Origin: Halocaridina rubra
Lineage: Eukaryota > Arthropoda > Malacostraca > Decapoda > Atyidae
Assembly: GCA_037179515.1 (NCBI GenBank)
Contig: JAXCGZ010005667.1
Location: 1-64,000 of the forward strand
Reading direction: 5' to 3'
DNA length: 64,000 nt
Shown here: piece by piece, positions 1 to 16,953 of the stretch
Numbering within the stretch: the stretch's first letter is position 1
Layout: each line of letters begins with the position of its first letter
Position numbers and translations under genes: made by a program
The notes under the pieces: model-generated
What the model saw: the letters and a program-made list of their open reading frames with translations, nothing else
Databases searched by the model: none
Told to the model about the DNA's origin: nothing

Positions 1-2600
1 CATGCTTGATATTACTGTAGCCACTGCTAATAAGAATATTTCTTTAGTGGCTTTTCTCAGCATTTAATGATTGTTCTTTTTGATGTCTATAGTAGAGTAA
101 TGCTATGTATCAGTTTCTCAGCTAAGTCCTAAGTATCTTGGAATAATAACCTAGTTGTGTAGACACATACCTTCCATTACCACCCTATTCCTAGGCAGCC
201 CCGACCTGCAAGTTCTGAAAGTCTTTAGATTCTGTCCTCTCAAACAAGTCCCTGTTGCCCATTGAATAGAGATTGCAATCACTTGCAGTTGCAGGGGAGG
301 CAAAGTATAGCCTCAGATTACCAACGTATGGCCACTGTTGGTACCCTGAAGTCATAGGGAACCTTTCTTACAACTGTAGTAGTGACATAGGTTCAAATTT
401 TCATCCCGAGGTCTGCTTCAAAGGTACGTGTGTATGCAGTACTGAAGAGAATCGCTGTGACGTTGCAGGTCTCCTACAAGGGTGGTCTTAGTAAAGATCG
501 GCCCGAAGGTAGGACGAAAAAGCCAGGCTGGAGGGATTTGGAAGATGCATCGATCGCTTCCTCTTTGTCTTGCCTATCTTAGAAAGAAGATAATATGTGG
601 TAGTGTACGAACCTGGGCCTGCAGTGAAGACGGCGGGGGAGTGAAAAAATGAGGACAGAGAAACCGTTTTATAACGCCTAGCAAAAAATTTCATGAGCAA
701 GGGAGGGAAACAAAAGTCGCTAACAGCTTAATAATACTTTATTTCTGTAAAAGAAATGATGAAATCCCAGAAAAAAAGGGAATCCCCATACATGTCCAAA
801 CTTTAGTGAAGAGAAAAAAGAAGGGTATGGAAAATCCCTTATTAGTTAATTAAAAGTACCCACGTATTAGAACTGAAAAAAGGGGAAAGAAAATGTCCCC
901 ACCGTCTTTGACCACTGTGCTAAAAGACAAATTTATTTCTTTTGTTATTTGTTTTACTAGTTTTAAGATAATTTTAAGCGACAACTCAGAGACTCCTTTA
1001 AATATAGTTTTTGAATAAGTGCCTTCGATAAATTGTATGATTTGCACCAATAGTAATAAGTTGTCTTCTGCCTAAATAATATCATTGTTTAGCTTAGATA
1101 TTATCATCGTTCTGCTTTAGCATTATCATTGTTTGAATCATGATTTAATCTTTGTGTTCATTAAGTTGTCATATTAGTTTGTCTCTGAATAGGAATTGCA
1201 TATTGAAATGATGAATGTTTTCTGACTTTTCACATCGTAACAAATATTTTGTTTCAGGAGTAGTATTTTAAGGCCTAATTTTAAGACAAATCAATGCCCC
1301 ATAGTAACGATACGAATTTACCATTTATGTTATTGTCTATCGCATTTTAAATGTTCGTACATACTAATGTTCTACATGATTCATATTTTTACTGTAACTA
1401 ACCAACTTTTGTAAATCTTTTGAAAAAGGAGAGAAGTAGACACAGTAACGTCATGATCTAAACTAACTTGTGATCTTAATTAATGTTTGATAATGATTAG
1501 TTACACACTGAAATCCTAATGATTAAGGTTATTTTTATTTTTTAAATATAGGAATGTTTGTACTAAAGATTGTTTAGTGTTCATAGAACTAGGAATTCTT
1601 AGATAATAGCTTAAATAATTCGGCCCCATTTCTATTGTAAACTAATGTTAACTAGGATATGTCCAAGAGCTCTCGAAAAAAATAGCCCATGCTTCGACTG
1701 AAATAAAAGATATTTCAGTTTTGGTTGGGAGGGATGTCGCATGACTAAAGTCATGCTGAAGCCAGAATCTGAAACTGTAACAAGTCGTGAAGAGAAACGT
1801 GAGAGGCTAGAGGTCAAGGGTGAAATAGAATACTCTCCCAATTGTTTTTCTGCGGTACGGTCAATGTTTGTAGAAAGTGTCAAGGAGATATATGACCGGA
1901 CCCATGGGACTTAGCATCTGGCATCAAGTACCTGAAGAGGATGGGAAAGGCCAAGAAGTTAGCCATTTCCTAAACCACAAGAAACACAAACATTTGACCC
2001 GTACGTATGTACATGCCCTGGAGAGATACCCAATAGCCACGCTCTGACCTGGAGCTTTTCCGTTCTATAGGCCAACTGAAATAGCCCAACCCCCAAGAGG
2101 AGGGACCTCTCTTTGAACCTGAAGGCAATTGGCAGAAGTAGATTTAGCGACACGCCCTGCCCTTTGGGGTATTTCAAGCATCCCCATGGCAGCCAGAAGG
2201 CAGTCAGAGAGCGACAGTCAGTCAGAATCTTACCCGGGGCACGAATAGATCATAGATTGTGATAGTCATAGGGTGAGGGGCATTGAGGCGTCGAATGTGT
2301 TGTACTCTAGAATAAATTAAGATAAAGGAATCACCGCTTGTCCATTCTTACCTTGTACCCGTCTGGTACTAATATTAACGTAGTGAGAAGAATTCATTAC
2401 GACAGAGCAAGGGACTACTGTATATACAGTAGTTTTCTTTTTCTCTCAGCTGACTTTGTTTATGTTTAGATTTCGTGCAGCACAGTCGATATGTAAAGAA
2501 GAGAGAATAATGTTCAGAACCAAGGAATATTAATAATACATACTATAATTTTGAAAATTAGATAAACCCCAAATAGAGTGAGTAAATAAATATTTCATGA
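1..2600. other. AT-rich sequence with no recognisable gene
   Basis: I see no conserved protein, RNA gene or terminal-repeat element here. The open frames are short and lack recognisable motifs. Two deserve a note. A plus-strand frame at 273-491 is rich in cysteine, but it has no homologue I recognise. A plus-strand frame at 1702-1914 has a charged, protein-like composition and an ATG at 1741, but no splice context that convinces me. A small perfect palindrome with 8-bp arms lies at 1739-1756. The stretch could be intron of the minus-strand gene whose exon lies at 16249-16357, or intergenic DNA. Confidence 0.5.
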
Positions 2601-2628
2601 GTAAGATACTGTGCCTGAAAAGTGATAA

Positions 2629-2835
2629 GCATCAGCTGATACGGAAGCGGCAAAACGTTTGCCGATAACGATTCGTTTTCCTGCATCATCCTCCTCTTCT
2701 ACCGCTCAATGCGATCGGATATTATGAAGATAATGGAAAATATGCATTAAGAGCAAACAAACTTTCGATATAATATCGTCAAGGAAATAGCGTGCGAGGG
2801 TGCATCAGCTGATATGGGGGCGGCAAAACATTTGC
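2629..2835. repeat. Pair of 34-bp direct repeats
   Basis: A motif beginning gcatcagctgata and running through gcggcaaaac and tttgc occurs at 2629-2662 and again at 2802-2835, about 173 bp apart, with a few substitutions. The stretch just after the first copy (about 2668-2705) resembles 14398-14440, so this is part of a dispersed repeat. Confidence 0.6.
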
Positions 2836-2916
2836 ATCCTCGTGCTCACCCACACCATCAGTGTTGCCAGAATAGAAGAATGAAAGAATTGATAAATACA
2901 AGTAAGTTGGTAAGTT

Positions 2917-7084
<4,168 letters not shown>

Positions 7085-10000
7085 GAACATAGTGGCATTC
7101 AGTTAGAATGCGTTCATTCCTAAGTATAGCAGATATAAGCTATAAGGTTGGATTCCTTTTAACCTTCTGTGGTGTAGTGGTAGCGCCTTGACTTAGTAAT
7201 CCTAAGTCCTAGGTTCGAGTCCCAGTCGGGGTAAAAAATGATTCATGTTTTCACATATATAATGTGCTTATTTGTATTTCATGGCCCGAATGAGATTGGG
7301 AATTGAATTAAATGCTAAAATGAAGCCACGAGTGAGGTTGGGGAATCTGTAATATGAACATAGTGGCATTCACTTAGAATGCGTTCATTCCTAAGTATAG
7401 CAGATATAAGCTATAAGGTTGGATTCCTTTTAACCTTCTGTGGTGTAGTGGTAGCGCCTTGACTTAGTAATCCTAAGTCCTAGGTTCGAGTCCCGGTCGC
7501 GGTAAAAAATTATTCATGTTTTCACATATATAATGTGCTTATTTGTATTTCATGGCCCGAATGAGATTGGGAATTGAATTAAATGCTAAAATGAAGCCAC
7601 GAGTGAGGTTGGGGAATCTGTAATATGAACATAGTGGCATTCAGTTAGAATGCGTTCATTCCTAAGTATAGCAGATATAAGCTATAAGGTTGGATTCCTT
7701 TTAACCTTCTGTGGTATAGTGGTAGCGCCTTGACTTAGTAATCCTAAGTCCTAGGTTCGAGTCCCGGTCGAGGTAAAATATGATTCATGTTTTCACATAT
7801 ATAATGTGCTTATTTGTATTTCATGGCCCGAATGAGATTGGGAATTGAATTAAATGCTAAAATGAAGCCACGAGTGAGGTTGGGGAATCTGTAATATGAA
7901 CATAGTGGCATTCAGTTAGAATGCGTTCATTCCTAAGTATAGCAGATATAAGCTATAAGGTTGGATTCCTTTTAACCTTCTGTGGTGTAGTGGTAGCACC
8001 TTGACTTAGTAATCCTAAGTCCTAGGTTCGAGTCCCGGTCGGGGTAAAAAAAATGATTCATGTTTTCACATATATAATGTGCTTATTTATATTTCATGGC
8101 CCGAATGAGATTGGGAATTGAATTAAATGCTAAAATGAAGCCACGACTGAAGTTGGGGAATCTGTAATATGAACATAGTGGCATTCAGTTAGAATGCGTT
8201 CATTCCTAAGTATAGCAGATATAAGCTATAGTTGGATTCCTTTTAACCTTCTGTGGTGTAGTGGTAGCGCCTTGACTTAGTAATCCTAAGTCCTAGGTTC
8301 GAGTCCCGGTCGGGGTAAAAAATGATTCATGTTTTCACATATATAATGTGCTTATTTGTATTTCATGGCCCGAAAGAGATTGGGAATTGAATTAAATGCT
8401 AAAATGAAGCCACGAGTGAGGTTGGGGAATCTGTAATATAAACATAGTGGCATTCAGTTAGAATGCGTTCATTCCTAGGAATAGCAGATATAAGCTATAA
8501 GGTTGGATTCCTTTTAACCTTCTGTGGTGTAGTGGTAGCGCCTTGACTTAGTAATCCTAAGTCCTAGGTTCGAGTCCCGGTCGGGGTAAAAAAAATGATT
8601 CGTTTTCACATATATAATGTGCTTATTTGTATTTCATGGCCCGAATGAGATTGGGAATTGAATTAAATGCTAAAATGAAGCCACGAGTGAGGTAGGGGAA
8701 TCTGTAATATGAACATAGTGGCATTCAGTTAGAATGCGTTCATTCCTAAGTATAGCAGATATAAGCTATAAGGTTGGATTCCTTTTAACCTTCTGTGGTG
8801 TAGTGGTAGCGCCTTGACTTAGTAATCCTAAGTCCTAGGTTCGAGTCCCGGTCGGGGTAAAAAATGAATCATGTTTTCACATATATAATGTGCTTATTTG
8901 TATTTCATGGCCCGAATGAGATTGGGAATTGAATTACATGCTAAAATGAAGCCACGAGTGAGGTTGGGGAATCTGTAATATGAACATAGTGGCATTCAGT
9001 TAGAATGCATTCATTCCTAAGTATAGCAGATATAAGCTATAAGGTTGGATTCCTTTTAACCTTCTGTGGTGTAGTGGTAGCGCCTTGACTTAGTAATCCT
9101 AAGTCCTAGGTTCGAGTCCCGGTCGGGGTAAAAAATGATTCATGTTTTCACATATATAATGTGCTTATTTGTATTTCATGGCCCGAATGAGATTGGGAAT
9201 TGAATTAAATGCTAAAATGAAGCCACGAGTGAGGTTGGGGAATCTGTAATATGAACATAGTGGCATTCAGTTAGAATGCGTTCATTCCTAAGTATAGCAG
9301 ATATAAGCTATAAGGTTGGATTCCTTTTAACCTTCTGTGGTGTAGTGGTAGCGCCTTGACTTAGTAATCCTAAGTCCTAGGTTCGAGTCCCGGTCGGGGT
9401 AAAAAAAAATGATTCATGTTTTCACATATATAATGAGCTTATTTGTATTTCATGGCCCGAATGAGATTGGGAATTGAATTAAACGCTAAAATGAAGCCAC
9501 GAGTGAGGTTGGGGAATCTGTAATATGAACATAGTGGCATTCAGTTAGAATGCATTCATTCCTAAGTATAGCAGATATAAGCTATAAGGTTGGATTCCTT
9601 TTAACCTTCTGTGGTGTAGTGGTAGCGCCTTGACTTAGTAATCCTAAGTCCTAGGTTTGAGCCCCGGTCGGGGTAAAAAAATGATTCATGTTTTCACATA
9701 TATAATGTGCTTATTTGTATTTCATGGCCCGAATGAGATTGGGAATTGAATTAAATGCTAAAATGAAGCCAAGAGTGAGGTTGGGGAATCTGTAATATGA
9801 ACATAGTGGCATTCAGTTAGAATGCGTTCATTCCTAAGTATAGCAGATATAAGCTATAAGGTTGGATTCCTTTTAACCTTCTGTGGTGTAGTGGTAGCGC
9901 CTTGACTTAGTAATCCTAAGTCCTAGGTTCGAGTCCCGGTCGGGGTAAAAAATGATTCATGTTTTCACATATATAATGTGCTTATTTGTATTTCATGGCC

Positions 10001-10232
10001 CGAATGAGATTGGGAATTGAATTAAATGCTAAAATGAAACCACGAGTGCGGTTGGGGAATCTGTAATATGAACATAGTGGCATTCAGTTAGAATGTGTTC
10101 ATTCCTAAGTATAGCAGATATAAGCTATAAGATTGGATTCCTTTTAACCTTCTGTGGTGTAGTGGTAGCGCCTTGACTTAGTAATCCTAAGTCCTAGGTT
10201 CAAGTCCCGGTCAGGGTAAAAAAAAAAAAAAA
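7085..10232 (+). repeat. Tandem array of 12 tRNA-like units, 271-bp period (plus-strand half)
   Basis: The same unit continues in the opposite orientation. Twelve plus-strand tRNA-like segments lie at 7161-7233, 7432-7504, 7703-7775, 7974-8046, 8245-8317, 8516-8588, 8787-8859, 9058-9130, 9329-9401, 9603-9675, 9875-9947 and 10146-10218. The period is 271 bp, with 274 and 272 at two steps because of A-run length. Box A and box B are kept in most; the unit at 9603 has GGTTTGAGCC and the last has GGTTCAAGTCC. The junction at 7084/7085 is not symmetric: the left half stops inside the gaatgagattggg stretch, the right half starts at gaacatagtggc, roughly 75 bp out of register. So the two halves were joined by a break rather than by simple hairpin copying. 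Confidence 0.95.
9329..9401 (+). tRNA. Representative tRNA-like unit (Thr-AGT-like, probably not a functional tRNA)
   Basis: This unit matches the array consensus. In order it has a 5' segment that pairs poorly with the 3' segment (acceptor stem degraded), a D arm with stem GTGT/GCGC, an anticodon region, and a T arm with loop TTCGAGT and a stem with one A-C mismatch. Read in standard register the anticodon loop is TTAGTAA, giving AGT (Thr), and the flanks GCGCC and CCTAGGTTCGA resemble eukaryotic tRNA-Thr. In that register the anticodon stem does not pair. Instead GACTTAG and CTAAGTC form a perfect 7-bp stem around TAATC, leaving a one-base variable region. A shifted register would show AAT. 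I call it a tRNA-derived element with working-looking Pol III boxes; an automated scan may report it as a tRNA or pseudo-tRNA. Confidence 0.55.
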
Positions 10233-10362
<130 letters not shown>

Positions 10363-10852
10363 TGATCCCTTGCTATATCGCGAATTCACTGTATCGCGTT
10401 TTTTTGGGGGGGGGAAAGTTTTTTATTTTATTATTATTGTGACACCAGGCTGGGCCAAAAAATTATACAATAAAACAGCATTTATCAGGCTGTAAAGAGA
10501 AACAGAGATGGAGAGTGTAATGATCTGTCAGATGTAAAGGGATTATAAAAGATGTGTAATGAATCTCCAGCTCTCTGCTGGGTTTTAATATATCTCTGCA
10601 TTACTTTCTGATGTCTATCCCAAGAATTCTCCTTAGATATTATTATTATTATTGGCAACAATAATTTTCCTTTGATTATCATTGTGGAGATTATCATCAT
10701 CATCGTTATTATTATTATTATTGTTATTATTATTATTATATTAAGGGCTCATCATTGTACATCTGTTGGTTTATTTACTTTAATAACTGTGTACAGTGTC
10801 CCTCCCTAGTTGGCTGGGACAAAGAGAGTGTGGGGGGTTGGGTAGAACAGAA

Positions 10853-11124
<272 letters not shown>

Positions 11125-11211
11125 TTTAATTAACTCTTGTTCATTCAACCAAAAACTACATTATCTATTGTAAAAATAATGGTTTAATTACAAATTCGTA
11201 ATAATAATGAT

Positions 11212-11250
<39 letters not shown>

Positions 11251-11286
11251 TATACTCTCCACAATCATCATGAAAGGAACATTTTT

Positions 11287-11336
<50 letters not shown>

Positions 11337-11464
11337 GATCTAAGGAGAATTTTTGGAATAGACATCATGAGAGTAATGCTGAAGTATATTAAAACCCAGC
11401 AGAGAGCTGGATATTCATTACACATCTTTTATAATCCCTTCACATCTGACAGGTCATTCCAAGG

Positions 11465-11602
11465 GTGATAATTAATAAAGTTTTAAAAATTCATGATCAA
11501 GCCAGAACTCGTAATGGGTAATGGATTTAAGCTTGATAAATTTAGGTTCAGAAGGGAAATTGGTGAAAATTGGCTTGGTAATACCGTAGATTCCTAGTAG
11601 GA
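11465..11602 (+). mobile_element. 3' end fragment of a CR1-like LINE
   Basis: Translation on the plus strand shows the tail of a CR1-type reverse transcriptase ORF (phenylalanine- and arginine-rich, then ENWLGN). The same fragment occurs on the minus strand at 14001-14290 and 14865-15040. It abuts element A at the stretch ctgacaggtcat, and the copy at 15040 has the same junction, so the chimera was copied as one piece. Confidence 0.7.
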
Positions 11603-11611
11603 TAATAAATG

Positions 11612-11727
<116 letters not shown>

Positions 11728-11892
11728 GATGATCATGATCTTTACTAATCGTAATCCTCTTTGTACTCGTGGAAGTAGTGTAAAAAAAAAGGGGGGGAAT
11801 TTTTTTTTTTTTTTTAAGGTGTTCCTACTTCGCGGAAATTCACCTATCACGATGGGTCCCGGAACCTAACCCTCGCGATAAACGAGGGATCA

Positions 11893-11971
<79 letters not shown>

Positions 11972-11976
<5 letters not shown>

Positions 11977-12287
11977 ATCCCCCCCTTATCGCGGTAGTTC
12001 GGTTCCAGGACCCGGCACGAGACAGGAAAACCGCGAAGTGGGAACAACTTAATTTTTTTTTTTTTTTTTTTAAGATGATTATGACACCAGGACAGGCCAA
12101 AAATGATAAGTAAAACGGCCTTTATCAGGCTGTAAAGAGAAAGAGAGATGGAGAGTGTAATGACCTGTCAGATGTAAAGGGATTATAAAAGATGTGTAAT
12201 GAATATCCAGCTCTCTGCTGGGTTTACTATACCTCTGCATTACTTTCATGATGTCTATTCTAAAAATTCTCCTTAGATCTTATTATA

Positions 12288-12329
<42 letters not shown>

Positions 12330-12495
12330 GACAACAATAATTTTCCTTTGATGATGATTGGGAAGATTATTATTATTATTATTATGATCATTATTATTAT
12401 TATTATTATCATCATTATTATTACGAATTCGTAATTAAACCATTATTTTTACAATAAATAATGTAGTTTTGGTTGAATGAACAAGTTACTTAAAG

Positions 12496-12579
<84 letters not shown>

Positions 12580-13015
12580 ATTCTATTCTATCCAACCCCC
12601 CACACTCTCTTTGTCCCAGCCAACTAGGGAGGGGCACTTTACACAGTTATTAAAAGTAAATAAACCAACAGATGTACAAACAATGCTAAGGCCTTAATAA
12701 TAACAATAATGATGATGATGATGATGATGATAATAATCTCCACAATCATCATCAAAGGAAAATCATTGTTGCCAATGATAATAATAATAATAATAATAAT
12801 AATATCTAAGAATTTTTGGAATAGACATCTTGAAAGTATTGCAGAGGTATATTAAAACCCAGCAGAGAGCTGAATATTCATTACACATCTTTTATAATCC
12901 CTTCACATTTGACAGGTTATTACACTCTCCATCTCTGTTTCTCTTTACAACCTGATAAAGTCTGTTTTATTTTATAATTTTTTGGCCCATCCTGGTGTCA
13001 CAATAATCTTAAATT

Positions 13016-13112
<97 letters not shown>

Positions 13113-13197
13113 TTTTTTTTGGGGGGGGGGGGCCCAAAAAAAACCATAATACAGTGAAAACGCTAACCAAGAAACGCGATACAGCGGAGGATCACTG
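11972..13197. mobile_element. Composite non-autonomous element B, most complete copy
   Basis: It begins tagtaatccccc after a TA tract and ends ggaggatcactg before tgtatatata, so both ends are Tigger-like and lie in TA repeats. The body is a long imperfect inverted repeat: the region starting gacaccaggacaggcc at about 12080 returns inverted as cccatcctggtgtc at about 12985. Between them are (ATT)n, a CT run (12500-12574) and the sequence around tttgtcccagccaactaggg. A late TA and T/G-rich tract (13021-13132) lies near the right end. There is no coding capacity. Confidence 0.7.
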
Positions 13198-13324
13198 TGT
13201 ATATATATATACACCTTGTTCCGTTTATACACGATTTTTTTATACGCGAAATTGCAATAACGCCCCCCAAAAATAATAGTAAAAAACTCGGATTTCGCGA
13301 ATAACGCACCCCCTCCATTTTTTT

Positions 13325-13765
13325 TTTTAAAGATTATTGTGACACTAGGATGGACCAAAAAATTATAAAATAAAACAGCCTTTATCAGGCTGTAAAGAGA
13401 AACAGATGGAGAGTGTAATGACCTGTCAGATGTGAAGCGATTATAAAAGATGTGTAATGAATATCCAGCTCTCTCCTGGGTTTTAATATACGTCTGCATT
13501 ACTCTCATGATGTCTATTCTAAAAATTCTCCTTAGATCTTATTATCATTATTAATATTATTATTATTATTATTATTATTATTTTTAACAATAATTTTCCT
13601 TTGATGATGATTGTGGAGATTATTATTATTATTATTATTATTAATATCATTATTATTACGAATTTGTAATTAAAACATTATTTTTACAATAAATAATGTA
13701 GTTTTGGTTGAATGAACAATAGTTAATTAAAGATGTCTCTCTCTTTCTCTCTCCAACATTCTATT
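13325..13765. mobile_element. Partial copy C of the same composite element
   Basis: It repeats the left half of elements A, B and D from the gtgacactagg stretch (13340) through (ATT)n to a short CT-rich stretch near 13735-13755. It is cut off by the foldback that begins at 13775. Confidence 0.65.
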
Positions 13766-13774
13766 CTACCCAAT

Positions 13775-14000
13775 AGGGTGGGTGTATATATAATGCATAG
13801 TGATGATGATCTTTTCTTATCGTAATCCTCTTTGTACTGGTGGAAGAAGCTTCCGCGGGCAATTATTTACTATATTAAAAAAAAATTATAATAATAATAA
13901 TATAGTAAATAAGCACCCGTAGAGGCTTCTTCCACCAGTACAAAGAGGATTACGATAAGAAAAGATCATCATCATTATACAATATATATACACCCACCCT
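13775..14000. repeat. Foldback element with about 78-bp arms
   Basis: The left arm starts agggtgggtgtatata and runs through gatgatgatcttttcttatcg to ggtggaagaagc. The right arm is its reverse complement and ends cacccaccct at 14000, with only a few mismatches. The centre is an AT-rich loop of about 70 bp. Single arms of the same family lie at 3064-3116 and 11725-11785. Confidence 0.85.
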
Positions 14001-14290
14001 ACCTATGTCATATGTCTATCTAATCTACATTTGAAGGTGTCTAAGGTATTGGCATTTATTATCCTACTTGGAATACTCTACGGTATTACCAAGCCAATTT
14101 TCACCAATTTCCCTTCTGAACCTAAATTTATCAAGATTAAATCCATTACCCATTACGAGTTCTGGTTTGATCATAAATTTTTAAGACTTTATTAATATCA
14201 CCCTTCTTAATGCCTATAAACCACTTATAAACCTCAATCATATCCCCCCTAACTCTGTGCCTCTCTAGAGAATGTAGATTTAGTTTTTTT
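14001..14290 (-). mobile_element. 3' fragment of a CR1-like LINE
   Basis: The minus strand reads as the C-terminal tail of a CR1-type reverse transcriptase, including a stretch similar to the VxGDMxxxxKF motif of the CR1 ORF at 61984-64000, followed by FRREIGENWLGN. It is truncated and has no 5' part here. It directly abuts the foldback. Confidence 0.7.
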
Positions 14291-14789
14291 AATGTCATAT
14301 GGTAGATTTAGGCATTGCATAATTAATTTTGTTTTTCGATTTTTAGTCTTGCTTTGGTTATTTATAATTCTTATTTTATCTTTGCATACATTTGCAGATA
14401 GAGGTTCGTTCTCCTGCATCTTCCTCCTCTTCTACCACATAAGTTACTTGCTCACTGCCACCATGCATGATCCAGTGCACTGTATAACTGTTGCCCACTG
14501 CATAATAGAGTAAAGTATAGTAATGTATGTTAATTTCTAGCTGTAAAGTGAATATAAATATATTTTGTATACTCTTAAAAATAGATACAGGGTTTTCTGT
14601 TTTTCTATGTAGTAATAAAATATGTTTTTTACTTATCTCATATCTTTGGCATGGCGTGTCTATGTAAGGTTTGGAACGTATCTATGCCCTTTATCATTGT
14701 TTCCTATGGAAAATAACTCGTTTTTTCACGCGATTTTCCATTTACCCGACACTTCTGAGAACCTATCTAGGCGTTATTCTGAAAACTAG

Positions 14790-14864
<75 letters not shown>
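14291..14864. other. AT-rich spacer ending in a (TA)n tract
   Basis: No gene recognised. The stretch near 14398-14440 matches the repeat at 2668-2705. The segment 14725-14795 (cgcgattttccatttacccg ... ctaggtgtata) may be the inverted partner of the stretch at about 13205-13320, so a small DNA element could span this interval. Positions 14793-14864 are pure (TA)n. Confidence 0.45.
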
Positions 14865-14868
<4 letters not shown>

Positions 14869-15040
14869 CATTTATTATCCTACTAGGAATCCTGTTCCAT
14901 GCATCAGATACTCTACGGTATTACCAAGCCAATTTTCACCAATTTCCCTTCTGAACCTAAATTTATCAAGCTAAAATCCATTACCCATTAAGAGTTCTGG
15001 TTTGATCATGAATTTTTTAAACTTTATTAAATATCACCCT
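14865..15040 (-). mobile_element. 3' fragment of a CR1-like LINE, second copy
   Basis: It has the same sequence as part of 14001-14290, and as the inverted copy at 11465-11602. It joins the composite element at cacccttgtcatgacctgtc, the same junction seen inverted at about 11455-11470. Confidence 0.7.
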
Positions 15041-15251
15041 TGTCATGACCTGTCAGATGTGAAGGGATTATAAAAGATGAGTAATGAATATCCAGCTCTC
15101 TGCTGGGTTTTAATATACCTCTGCATTACTTTCAGGATGTCTATTCCAAAAATTCTCCTTAGATCTTATTATTATTATTATTATTATTATTATTGTTATT
15201 ATTATTATTATTATTATTAACAATAATTTTCCTTTGATGATGATCGTGGAG

Positions 15252-15316
<65 letters not shown>

Positions 15317-15547
15317 CATTATTATTACGAATTTGTAATTAAACCATCATTTTTACAATAAATAATGTAGTTTTGGTTGAATGAACAAGAGTTAATTAAA
15401 GATGTCTCTCTCTCTCTCTCTCTCTCTCTCCAACATTCTATTCTACCCAACCCCCCACACTCTCTTTGTCCCAGCCAACTAGGGAGGGGCACTGTACACA
15501 GTTATTAAAGCAAATAAACCAACAGATGTACAAACAATAATGAGCCC

Positions 15548-15587
<40 letters not shown>

Positions 15588-15630
15588 TAATAATCTCCAC
15601 AATCATCATCAAAGGAAAATTATTGTTAAA

Positions 15631-15662
<32 letters not shown>

Positions 15663-15986
15663 GAAGAAGAAGAAGAAGAAGAAGATCTAAGGAGAATTAC
15701 TGGAATAGAAATCATGAAAGTAATGCAGAGGTATATTAAAACCCAGCAGAGAGCTGGATATTCATTACACATCTTTTATAATCCCTTCACATCTGACAGG
15801 CCATTACACTCTCCATCTCTGTTTCTCTTTACAGCTTGATAAAGGCTGTTTTATTTAATAATTTTTTGGCCCATCCTGGTGTCACAATAAGCTTTTTTTT
15901 TCTCTTTTTTTTTTCAAAAATGAAAAAAAAATCCGCGATACAGTGAATCCGCGATAGGTGAACCGCAAAATAGCGAGGGATTACTG
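15041..15986. mobile_element. Composite non-autonomous element D
   Basis: It is the inverted-repeat body of the family described at 10360-11895 and 11972-13197: (ATT)n runs, a short CT run (15404-15430), the tttgtcccagccaact core and the mirrored second half. The right end reads gcgagggattactg at 15973-15986 and is followed by ta. The left end is missing, replaced by the LINE fragment at 14865-15040. Confidence 0.65.
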
Positions 15987-16248
15987 TATACATATTTCCA
16001 CTTTCCCTTATGTTTATGTATGTTTCCTATGAAGGTTTGATTTGAAATGAATGTAAATAAGTCGTACAAATCAACTTGTGTACTGTGTTGGTGTGAAATA
16101 TAGAATACTAGCAACAATGGGGTGGTTTGTCCTCATCCTCCAGAACTCAGCAATCGTAATATTATAATATGAAACATAAATAAACTTTGCAGCATCCTCT
16201 TTATTTCCTGTTTATTCAAAGAAAGAACTGTAAATACCAAATATTAAC

Positions 16249-16357
16249 CTGGGAGGTATCGACCAGCTTGCCTCATGACCCACACAGGAACGACATCTAC
16301 TTCTTCACCTCTCGCTACGCGGAGAAGACGATTATTTTTCATCGCTGGAAATTCCTC
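16249..16357 (-). CDS. UROD: Internal exon of uroporphyrinogen decarboxylase
   Basis: Uroporphyrinogen decarboxylase is the fifth enzyme of haem synthesis; it removes four carboxyl groups from uroporphyrinogen III in the cytosol. On the minus strand the exon is 109 bp, bounded by a splice acceptor (tttgtgtttgcag) and a donor (ccag, then gttaat). It encodes 36 codons plus one base. The translation contains [17 protein letters not shown] and then [14 protein letters not shown], which is the N-terminal signature of the family (the [10 protein letters not shown] motif lines the active site). The leftover G would let the next exon start with the expected Glu. Human UROD has an exon covering this same N-terminal region. 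No stop or frameshift is seen. I could not find the first exon (expected above 16357) or the following exons (expected below 16249), so the introns are long or the exons lie outside the window. The tRNA-like array would then sit in an intron or downstream. A lone retained fragment cannot be excluded. Confidence 0.9.
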
Positions 16358-16915
16358 CTGCAAACACAAAATAGAATATGTTAGCTATATTTTCTATCTA
16401 TACAGCTCTGGGTAGTTGAGCAATAAATATTTAACATTCTACCAACCAAGAACCTACTTTATCATTAAAATTTGGTCACCACTGACATTAAGAGAGTGGT
16501 ACATGCTCCGTCAAAAACATTCTATTACAAGTCCTGCGGAGATAGCACTCAAGGCTGAGCATCATCTACCAAAATTCAACTACAAACACCTCTCTTGAAA
16601 TAGAGTACCTACTCCTCATAAAAAATAAAAATTATTTTCAGGTCTTCACCCACTATGATGAGCAAGTGAACCACTTGCTCATCATGGATGATGCAGCTTA
16701 TTAAGCATTTTGCATAATCCTGTGGAATTGTGTGAAAATTTCCTTTCAATAAGAATGATACATAAAAGTAGGCCTCTCAATGCTTCTCTACTAAGATAAA
16801 AAAGGCCGAACACTTGATATTTAAGAATTGCTTTTGACAAATAGTTTCATTAATAAATTGCAATCCTTCAGTAATTACTCTATTACATGTCATCAAATGC
16901 ATAAAAGTTACTGAT

Positions 16916-16953
<38 letters not shown>

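Noticed and set aside
273..491. Cysteine-rich small secreted protein
   Set aside because: Six cysteines in 72 codons caught my eye, but there is no signal peptide, no recognised spacing and no splice evidence.
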